Source: Cyanobacteria bacterium HKST-UBA02
Lineage (GTDB): Bacteria > Cyanobacteriota > Vampirovibrionia > Obscuribacterales > Obscuribacteraceae
NCBI GenBank assembly: GCA_020431945.1
Contig: JAGQHH010000268.1
Span: 1 to 8,269 of the forward strand
Length of the DNA: 8,269 bases
Direction: 5' to 3'
This document shows positions 1-5,443 of this stretch, one piece after another. Positions within the stretch are counted from its first letter, which is position 1. Every line of letters begins with the position of its first letter. The notes beneath the pieces were generated by a model that searched no databases, was not told where the DNA came from, and saw nothing but the letters and a program-made list of their open reading frames with translations. The position numbers were made by a program, and so were the translations under genes.

Positions 1-1
1 T

Positions 2-760
2 CTGAAGCCGAGCAATATCATGATCGTTCGAGACGGTCATGACAGGAGGATCGTCAAGCTCCTCGATTTCGGTCTCGCCAAGATCCTCGATGCGGAGGAT
101 CCGGTCAAGCTATCCGCTACCGGAGTCGCCATGGGAAGCCCGGCTTATATGAGCCCGGAGCAAGCCACTGCCCACGGTGTGGATCACCGCTCGGATTTGT
201 ATGCCATGGGTTGTATCATTTACGAGATGATCGCAGGCGATCCGCCACTGCTCGGGGACTCTCCCACCGAAACCCTGATCAAGAGGCTCAACGGCATCGT
301 TCCTGCTCTGAGAGAGAGCACCAACCGGCCGGTGGATCCCGATATGGAGGCGATTGTTACCAGGCTTCTCGAGAGGGAGCAGGACGATCGCTACCAGTCG
401 GCGGAGGAGGTCCTGACCGCCCTGGCCGCCGTGCGCAAGCGTATCGAGCGGAAAAAGGAAGAGCGCGAGCAGGGCGTGCGCCCTCCTCTAAGAAGGGAGT
501 CGCAGGCGGAGCCTTCCCAGCGCGATACGGTGAAAGATATCAAACTCAATGAGTTCACCGAAGGTCGAGTGATGGTCTTCGATCCGCCCCTGAGACGGCT
601 GGTGCTTCAGAGCGCCGGTGCCGGAGAGCATTTCGAGCCGGTGATCATTCCTGAAGGCTGGATGGCTGAGCTCCGGGCCATGCCCTTGCCCCTGAAGGTT
701 GTGGTGATACTGCTGATGGTTATGTCGGCAATGCTTACCCTGCGGTCGATGATCTACTAG
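2..760 (+). CDS. Eukaryotic-type serine/threonine protein kinase with C-terminal membrane anchor (5' end outside window)
   Basis: This is the C-terminal 252 residues of a Hanks-type Ser/Thr kinase, which transfers phosphate from ATP to Ser/Thr of target proteins. The visible part starts inside the catalytic loop (LKPSNIM). The lone first base, t, is compatible with the Asp codon that normally precedes it. Then come the Mg-binding DFGLAK (visible residues 22-27), the activation segment ending in MSPEQA (50-55), the subdomain IX Asp in SDLY (64-67) and the closing LLEREQDDRYQSAEE region near the end of the fold. Missing are the glycine loop, the ATP-binding Lys and the HRD aspartate, all upstream. 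After the kinase fold comes a charged linker of roughly 90 residues and one hydrophobic helix (about 229-247) with only about five residues after it. No PASTA, WD40 or other sensor domain follows, so the kinase seems tail-anchored and cytoplasmic. Substrates are unknown. The kinase assignment is firm; the anchor is inferred from hydrophobicity. Confidence 0.93.
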   Translation: MKPSNIMIVRDGHDRRIVKLLDFGLAKILDAEDPVKLSATGVAMGSPAYMSPEQATAHGVDHRSDLYAMGCIIYEMIAGDPPLLGDSPTETLIKRLNGIVPALRESTNRPVDPDMEAIVTRLLEREQDDRYQSAEEVLTALAAVRKRIERKKEEREQGVRPPLRRESQAEPSQRDTVKDIKLNEFTEGRVMVFDPPLRRLVLQSAGAGEHFEPVIIPEGWMAELRAMPLPLKVVVILLMVMSAMLTLRSMIY

Positions 761-785
761 ACCCATGAGGGGTGTATAGCTAGGT

Positions 786-838
786 CCGATAATGGTCGCC
801 CGGCGACCTCCGGCTTGTAGCGCTTTCTTGATTATCGG
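786..838 (+). repeat. Nested inverted repeats, candidate structured leader or operator
   Basis: An outer perfect 8-base inverted repeat, CCGATAAT (786-793) and ATTATCGG (831-838), directly abuts an inner perfect dyad, GGTCGCCCGGCGACC (794-808, 7-1-7). As RNA the inner dyad folds as six pairs around a three-base loop, stacked on the eight outer pairs, with 22 bases (809-830) left as a side loop. There is no U-run after either arm, so a classical Rho-independent terminator is unlikely. It lies 26 bases after the kinase stop and 90 bases before the c-di-GMP enzyme start. It could be a read-through regulatory RNA, a processing site or a DNA-binding site; the sequence does not decide. Confidence 0.5.
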
Positions 839-850
839 CAGCTCCCGGGT

Positions 851-878
851 TTGAGATCGTGCCTCCGGGTGTACTAAT
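851..878 (+). promoter_or_regulatory. Possible sigma-70-type promoter for the c-di-GMP enzyme operon
   Basis: TTGAGA (851-856, five of six matches to the -35 consensus) is followed after 16 bases by ACTAAT (873-878, four of six matches to the -10 consensus), with TG one base upstream of it as in an extended -10. The region then turns AT-rich. A start about seven bases downstream would place the transcript 5' end at the 883-910 hairpin. Matches this good occur by chance, and transcription could also come from the kinase gene, so this is tentative. Confidence 0.28.
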
Positions 879-882
879 AAAC

Positions 883-910
883 AGACATCCTATATTTATA
901 TGGAGTGTCT
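883..910 (+). repeat. Imperfect hairpin just upstream of the c-di-GMP enzyme start
   Basis: AGACA (883-887) pairs with TGTCT (906-910), TCC (888-890) with GGA (902-904), and TAT (891-893) with ATA (898-900), leaving single-base bulges at 905 and 901 and a four-base loop. That gives eleven pairs, the inner part AT-rich. It ends 17 bases before the ATG at 928 and is followed by a short T-rich run (TTTGT). It could affect translation initiation, act as a weak attenuator, or be a DNA-binding dyad. Confidence 0.4.
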
Positions 911-927
911 TTGTAGAAGACTCAGAA

Positions 928-2946
928 ATGAAGACCCGACCTGCTCTTTATGTCTCTTGCGCCGTGGTGCTGGCCGCGGCCGTCTACTGGTGGATGCCGC
1001 TGCTCCTGCCTGTGGGTGAGCGGACCCAGGCATGGGTCGAGCAGCGTCTTACTTATTTTCGCGAGCTCCAGCGGGCCCGGGAAGACCTCAATAACGCCGA
1101 GCTCAATCACAGGGCTTTTCTGCTTACAGGCGAGAGACGCTGGGGAGAGGCTTTCAAAAACGATGCCGAGAGCCTCGAGCACGACCTTCTCAATCTCAAG
1201 AATCTAGCCCGGGGCGAGTCTCGCAATCAAGACCGGCTCAGGGCTCTTTCGAATAAAAGCACCATCGCTCTCGAGCAGATGCGCCAGTCGGCTCAGGTAG
1301 TGGAATCCGGCGCACTTCCCGAGACCAGGACAGTGATCGAGTCGGAGCCCACCGGGGATCTCAAAGAAATCAGGCAGGACCTGAGCCGTCTGGAGGAGGA
1401 TGAATTCCGGGCTGTGGAAGAACAGCTCGTTCTCTACGGAAAGCTGGTCGGCGCCGGACCCTACCCCCTTTTGCTGGTAGTGGTGGTGGTCGGCTTGACA
1501 GGCATCGCTGTGTTTTCTTTCGGCGGCGACGGCAAGAAAGAGAGCTCGAAAGAAGGGTCTGAGTCCGGAAAAACTGCTGAGGAAGTAACTGCCGCCGGAT
1601 CGGAAGACTCTGAGAAGGTGGCAATTCTCGAGCAGGAGCTAGAAGTCGTGCGCGGTGAGCTCGACCGGCTCGCCCGGGTTGATTATCTCACCGAGGTTCT
1701 GAATCTCAAGGGTCTCGAGCATGCGATCAGGATCGAGGAGAATCGCATGGGCCGGGGCGGCGGTCATATGGTCACGATTCTGGTGAACTGCGATAATTTC
1801 AAGAAGATCAATGACGGTCTTGGTATCGCCAGCGGTGATTCGATTTTGAAGGATGTCGCCAGGCGCATCACCAGCGTGCTTCGTCCGTCGGACCATGTCG
1901 CCCGGGTGGGCGGGGACGAGTTTGTCGTGCTCCTTCCGGATACCCAGTTGGCTTATGGCCTGCGGGTAGCCGAGCGGATCCGCATGTCGGTGTCGGATAT
2001 ACCGGTGCACAATGCCCGGGATGTGGTGGAAGTTACGGTGTCCATAGGGGTGGCTACTCTGCCTTCGTCGGTGACGTCGGTAGAAGAAGTTCTAGCCATC
2101 GCGCGTCCGGCCCTCAAGCGCAGCAAAGAGCAGGGCAGGAACCGGGTCAGTCTGGGACGTTCGGGCTCGGACCGGGAAGACCCTGCGATCAAAGAGGAGC
2201 TGGCCGAGAAACTTACCAATATAGACAACTACCGGACAGTCTTTCAGCCCATCGTCGACTTGCATGGCGAGACGGTGGCCGGCTTCGAGATCCTCTCCCG
2301 GGGACCGGAAGGGGCTTTCGAGAATCCCGCCGACTTCTTCCGAGTCTGTGTGGAGAACAATATTCTCACCACCGTCGACCTGCAATGTCTGAAGCTCTGT
2401 ATCGGCATGGCTGCCGATGTCGCCGAGGGCATGCGGGTGCATATCAATCTATTTCCGTCTACTATTCTGGCTACCCCCACCGAGAATCTCCTGGCGCTGT
2501 TTCCGGAGGATCGCGGCGGGCGGACTTTCTGTATCGAGATAAGCGAGCAGCACTTCGTCGGGGATATAATCACTCTCAGCGAGAAGATGAGCGGCCTTCG
2601 CCAGGCTGGTATCATGGTCGCCATCGATGATCTCGGTTTCGGCAGGAGCTCTCTTGAGAGCCTTATCGCCCTGGAGCCTGATGTTGTGAAAGTGGATCGC
2701 AAATATGTAGTCGGCGTATCGAGAGATCAGGCCAAGCTGCGCCTGCTCAAGCGCCTGGCTAATGTTGCTAAGTCCCAGGGGGCCGAGATCGTTGCTGAAG
2801 GGATTGAAGATCGCGATGATATGCCGATTCTTCAGGAGCTGGGCATTCATTTCGGCCAGGGCTTCCTCTGGGGCGATCTTCTCGAGGTCCTGCCCGGCAA
2901 TCCCGATGAGCAGAAGAATCTTTTTTCCCGGGGCGGCAGAGCATGA
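928..2946 (+). CDS. Membrane-bound CHASE3-GGDEF-EAL c-di-GMP signalling protein (probable phosphodiesterase)
   Basis: A 672-residue bifunctional-type protein that makes and/or breaks cyclic di-GMP. Order: TM1 (about 6-27); extracytoplasmic helical CHASE3-like sensor with its typical RAFLLTGER at 62-70; TM2 (about 178-200); a Gly/Ser/Glu/Lys-rich linker; a short coiled coil (about 233-252); GGDEF (about 252-415); EAL (about 425-660). The cyclase half has intact GGDEF (328-332), an inhibitory RxxD site (R319, D322) and the late K/R pair in SKEQGRNRV, but the first metal-binding Asp is Asn287 (NCDNFKKIND) and the usual GH is GI. The EAL half keeps E454 (EILSR), N507, E537, D567-D568, K588, E624 and Q644, so phosphodiesterase activity is likely. 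An in-frame GTG at 859 would add 23 residues. ATG 928 is preferred because TM1 follows directly and AGAAGA lies about eight bases upstream. The stop overlaps the next start. Confidence 0.95.
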   Translation: MKTRPALYVSCAVVLAAAVYWWMPLLLPVGERTQAWVEQRLTYFRELQRAREDLNNAELNHRAFLLTGERRWGEAFKNDAESLEHDLLNLKNLARGESRNQDRLRALSNKSTIALEQMRQSAQVVESGALPETRTVIESEPTGDLKEIRQDLSRLEEDEFRAVEEQLVLYGKLVGAGPYPLLLVVVVVGLTGIAVFSFGGDGKKESSKEGSESGKTAEEVTAAGSEDSEKVAILEQELEVVRGELDRLARVDYLTEVLNLKGLEHAIRIEENRMGRGGGHMVTILVNCDNFKKINDGLGIASGDSILKDVARRITSVLRPSDHVARVGGDEFVVLLPDTQLAYGLRVAERIRMSVSDIPVHNARDVVEVTVSIGVATLPSSVTSVEEVLAIARPALKRSKEQGRNRVSLGRSGSDREDPAIKEELAEKLTNIDNYRTVFQPIVDLHGETVAGFEILSRGPEGAFENPADFFRVCVENNILTTVDLQCLKLCIGMAADVAEGMRVHINLFPSTILATPTENLLALFPEDRGGRTFCIEISEQHFVGDIITLSEKMSGLRQAGIMVAIDDLGFGRSSLESLIALEPDVVKVDRKYVVGVSRDQAKLRLLKRLANVAKSQGAEIVAEGIEDRDDMPILQELGIHFGQGFLWGDLLEVLPGNPDEQKNLFSRGGRA

Positions 2947-3716
2947 CCGATCCCAAATTCACTCTCGACCAGGCCCTGGGCGAGGGCTGGCAGCTCTTCA
3001 AAAGCTGCGGCTGGCGATTTCTCGGATTGCTTTCCATCGGCGGGCTGCTCATCATATTGCCCTTGATGGCCACTATCGGAGTCGATTTTGCTCTCCCCCA
3101 GGGGCTGAGCAAACACATATTCGGAGCGCTTCTGGGCTTCGCGGCGGGGATTATCGCGGGTTTGATGGAGCTTGGCTGGACTTATGCCCAGCTCAAGTTC
3201 GCCGCCGGCGAGAGACCTACTAGCGACGATCTCTGGGCGCGCTCCGGCAAGTTCTGGGCTTTTCTCGGTTACAGCTTCATCGTCGGTGCTCTGGCCGGCT
3301 GTGGTGTTATCGCCCTGATGCTGCCCACGGGACTGGTTTTCGGCATTTATTCGGTGACTCAGTCCTTTCCTGTTCTGATTCTAGGATTTCTTGTTTTCGG
3401 TCTCGGTCTTCTGGTTGTTTTCACCGGATTGATCTATCTGAACGTGGTCTTCATGTTCGCTACTTTTTTCCTGGTCGATCAGCAGTGCGGCCCGATACAG
3501 GCTCTCAAAGCGAGTTTTGCCATCACCCGGGGATCACGCTGGGAGCTGTTTTTCCTTTTGCTGGTCATGAAATTCATCGAGAGCATTCTCTCGATTATCA
3601 TAGTGATTGGCCAAGTCGGCGGGATGATGTTCACTCGCCTGGTGAAGACCTGTGTTTACAAATCCCTCCTCGCTGCCACTCCGGACGAGGAGCTGCCCAT
3701 GCCGATCAAAAGATAG
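2943..3716 (+). CDS. Polytopic integral membrane protein of unknown function
   Basis: A 257-residue protein with about six hydrophobic helices: roughly 22-45, 58-82, 100-132, 138-158, 160-180 and 198-225. A soluble N-terminal stretch (TDPKFTLDQALGEGWQLFK) precedes them. The loop reading LVDQQCGPIQALKASFAITRG, just before the last helix, resembles the FLVDE..GPIEALKAS...T.G stretch of bacterial membrane proteins in the broad DUF975 / glycerophosphodiesterase-membrane-domain group. That is recognition by pattern, not a search. These proteins have no established reaction. The ATG sits within the ATGA overlap with the upstream c-di-GMP gene, so the two are probably translationally coupled; no strong ribosome binding site precedes it. 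Its stop codon overlaps the AGGAGG of the next gene. Context suggests a membrane function linked to c-di-GMP signalling or envelope maintenance, but this is inference only. Confidence 0.87.
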   Translation: MTDPKFTLDQALGEGWQLFKSCGWRFLGLLSIGGLLIILPLMATIGVDFALPQGLSKHIFGALLGFAAGIIAGLMELGWTYAQLKFAAGERPTSDDLWARSGKFWAFLGYSFIVGALAGCGVIALMLPTGLVFGIYSVTQSFPVLILGFLVFGLGLLVVFTGLIYLNVVFMFATFFLVDQQCGPIQALKASFAITRGSRWELFFLLLVMKFIESILSIIIVIGQVGGMMFTRLVKTCVYKSLLAATPDEELPMPIKR

Positions 3717-3720
3717 GAGG
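3715..3720 (+). promoter_or_regulatory. Perfect Shine-Dalgarno AGGAGG that fixes a TTG start
   Basis: AGGAGG overlaps the TAG stop (3714-3716) of the membrane protein gene and lies six bases before TTG at 3727. It is the only full consensus ribosome binding site seen in the window. The reading frame is also open upstream to an ATG at 3652, but that start lies inside the preceding gene and would bury the signal peptide. The ribosome site therefore decides the start at 3727. Confidence 0.88.
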
Positions 3721-3726
3721 TCTCTT

Positions 3727-4458
3727 TTGAAAGCTTTGCTTTTATCGATTCTGGTCCTTTCGGTTGTTTGCCTGAATAATTGCCCGGCAGTACTGGCCCA
3801 GGAACCGGCCCCGGAACCTACTAAGGAACATATTCAGTCTGATGAGACCGAAATCGATATGGAAGGTCATATCGAGAAGGAGACCATGACCGCCGAGAGC
3901 GGTCTCAAGGATCTCGCCACCAGCCTGCAGCATCTCAAGCGTGCTGCTATCGACATCCTCACCGAGGTGGAGCGCCAGGACATGGTGGTGGTGGGGGAGC
4001 CGGATGTGATCGGACCGATGATCATCCCGGCCATGCCCAATCCTACCGGTACTGTCAGTAGCGGTCGGTTCCTGCCGCCCCGCAAGAAGTTCATCGATTA
4101 TTTCATGATTCAGATCGACCACCTGATGCCCATCGTCGAGAAGTCCGCCGAAGCGGTCACCCTGCCCGAGTCGGCTACGACCCAGGCAAAAGCGGACAAA
4201 GCGAGGCTCGGGGAGCTAGTCACCGAGCTGAATAGCTGCTTCCATGCTCTCGATAAGGTCACCGCCGGGCCCAAGTACGACAATATGGCGATCGCCAGAC
4301 AAGCCACTGCATTCGGTGACCTGGTCAAGAAGATCGACAGACGGCGCAAGAGTCTCTACAAGTCCATGAAAAAGGACCTGGGACAGGCGAAGAGCACCGA
4401 GAAGAAGCTGCGCAAAGAAGTCGAGACGGAAAAGAAAAAGATCAAAGACCCTGCATGA
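3727..4458 (+). CDS. Exported helical protein of unknown function
   Basis: A 243-residue protein with a clear Sec signal peptide from the TTG start (KALLLSILVLSVVCL, likely cleaved after VLA at residue 24). The lipobox pattern is absent, so a soluble periplasmic or secreted protein is expected. After a short Pro/Glu-rich segment (QEPAPEPTKE) it is mostly predicted helix. A Gly/Pro-rich insert, GPMIIPAMPNPTGTVSSGR, lies near residues 97-115. The last 35 or so residues are very rich in Lys, Arg and Glu and look like a charged, possibly coiled-coil tail. No catalytic motif or known family is recognised. It is the last gene of the operon with the c-di-GMP enzyme and the membrane protein, and its last 17 bases overlap the convergent gene on the other strand. 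It may be an envelope partner of the membrane protein; this is inferred from position alone. Confidence 0.85.
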   Translation: MKALLLSILVLSVVCLNNCPAVLAQEPAPEPTKEHIQSDETEIDMEGHIEKETMTAESGLKDLATSLQHLKRAAIDILTEVERQDMVVVGEPDVIGPMIIPAMPNPTGTVSSGRFLPPRKKFIDYFMIQIDHLMPIVEKSAEAVTLPESATTQAKADKARLGELVTELNSCFHALDKVTAGPKYDNMAIARQATAFGDLVKKIDRRRKSLYKSMKKDLGQAKSTEKKLRKEVETEKKKIKDPA

Positions 4459-5443
4459 GCTCCAGCAGTCCCCGCTTCATATTGAAGACGGCGACTTTCA
4501 AGTGGTTCAGCATCATGATCCGTCTTTGCAGGTGCTCTCGTTTCAATGGGGTCTTGTCGTCCCGGTAGTCGGTGAGCAAGAGCCTGTATTTCTCGGAGTC
4601 GCGGCTGTCTTCCGGGGGCATGAGCTTGGCGCTTACCCAGGCATTGATCAAGATGGTCTTGCGATTGAGCTTGTCTTTCGTATCGGGCGGGATCGAGCTT
4701 AGATAGCGATCGACGCTCGCCGGTATCGAGAAGTCCTCGGCGCTGGCCATGCCCATGACATAAGCAAGCAAATTGCCGCGCGACTTGTTGTGGATCCGGT
4801 TGACTGTGGGGATCTGAAGAGTGATCAGCTCCAGGGCACCGGGGACTGTCCCGGCAACGATGGTGGTGATACCGGTGGGAACTGAAAGGCGTGGCTGTCG
4901 GTAGGCAGGCAGGGTGAGAATTCCAGAAATGGTCCAGAGCGATGCGTTAGCCACGGCATTGATGCGGTTCGCCCAGAGGAGCTTGCGGTCTTCCTTCTCG
5001 CCAAGCTCAGCCAGCAGAAAATCATCGCGCTCCTGCTCGAAGTCTATCTCGCTGGTACAGTAATCCACTTCGAGGCTGGCTCTGAGAATCCGCTGGCTCA
5101 CCGTAGTGGTGATCCGATCGAGCCTGTTCATGAGTTTATCGACCAGGTCTTCGTCTTTGTCAGGATCGAGTTTCGTGATCGTCTCCTTGAGCCTGTCGAT
5201 ATGCTCGAGCTGCGGAATGATCCCGATTATGTGAGCGAGCTCCTCGCCTTTGGGAGTGATCATGCCGGAGGGCAGATCTTTCTCTTCGTCTCTGAGAAGC
5301 GGGAGACCAACGGCCAGAAGGTGTCTGGCCTTCTTCCTGTTGTCCTCATTTCGGTTGTCTTCTTCCGCACGAGCACCGGGCTGTGCCAGGAGCAAGAGCA
5401 TTACCGACAGAACAGAGACTGTCCAGATCTCTTTCCGGATCAT
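4442..5443 (-). CDS. Exported or membrane-associated protein of unknown function, coupled to the molybdopterin oxidoreductase
   Basis: A 333-residue protein. Residues 1-26 form a signal peptide (WTVSVLSVMLLLLAQPG, cleavage expected after ARA). Then come a charged Asn/Asp/Arg stretch, a helical region (about 37-156) and two hydrophobic segments (about 163-178 and 188-209, the second rich in Gly/Thr/Val) that could form a membrane hairpin. A basic, helical C-terminal domain follows to residue 333. No catalytic motif is recognised. The overall layout of signal peptide, charged helices, Gly-rich hydrophobic pair and helical tail recalls uncharacterised cyanobacterial-type proteins, but I cannot confirm homology. 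The start ATG is part of an ATGA overlap with the stop of the oxidoreductase gene, so it is co-transcribed and probably translationally coupled with it. Its 3' end overlaps the convergent plus-strand gene by 17 bases. Confidence 0.87.
   Translation of the reverse strand: MIRKEIWTVSVLSVMLLLLAQPGARAEEDNRNEDNRKKARHLLAVGLPLLRDEEKDLPSGMITPKGEELAHIIGIIPQLEHIDRLKETITKLDPDKDEDLVDKLMNRLDRITTTVSQRILRASLEVDYCTSEIDFEQERDDFLLAELGEKEDRKLLWANRINAVANASLWTISGILTLPAYRQPRLSVPTGITTIVAGTVPGALELITLQIPTVNRIHNKSRGNLLAYVMGMASAEDFSIPASVDRYLSSIPPDTKDKLNRKTILINAWVSAKLMPPEDSRDSEKYRLLLTDYRDDKTPLKREHLQRRIMMLNHLKVAVFNMKRGLLELMQGL

Noticed and set aside
1..760. Apparent excess of GATC sites in the kinase gene (about 13 by eye, roughly 3 expected at random)
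   Set aside because: Explained at least partly by frequent GAT/GAG codons next to ATC and by in-frame GATC contexts. The density is lower (about twofold) in the next gene. A codon-shuffled control would be needed before reading it as a methylation or replication signal.
859..927. GTG at 859 as start of the c-di-GMP protein
   Set aside because: It would add 23 residues before the first membrane helix and translate through the 883-910 hairpin. ATG 928 gives a typical short basic N-terminus followed by the helix.
761..927. Known c-di-GMP riboswitch (GEMM-I or GEMM-II) in the leader
   Set aside because: I looked for the conserved GEMM-I segments around the ligand pocket (such as GCAAAGCC) and did not find them; the stems present do not match that fold. 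A covariance-model search would settle it.
3652..3726. ATG at 3652 as start of the exported protein
   Set aside because: It lies inside the preceding gene and would place 25 polar residues before the signal peptide. The TTG at 3727 has a perfect AGGAGG six bases upstream.
4475..4487. CTTCATATTGAAG as terminator of the plus-strand operon
   Set aside because: Only five pairs, AT-rich, no U-run, and it lies within the coding sequence of the convergent gene.
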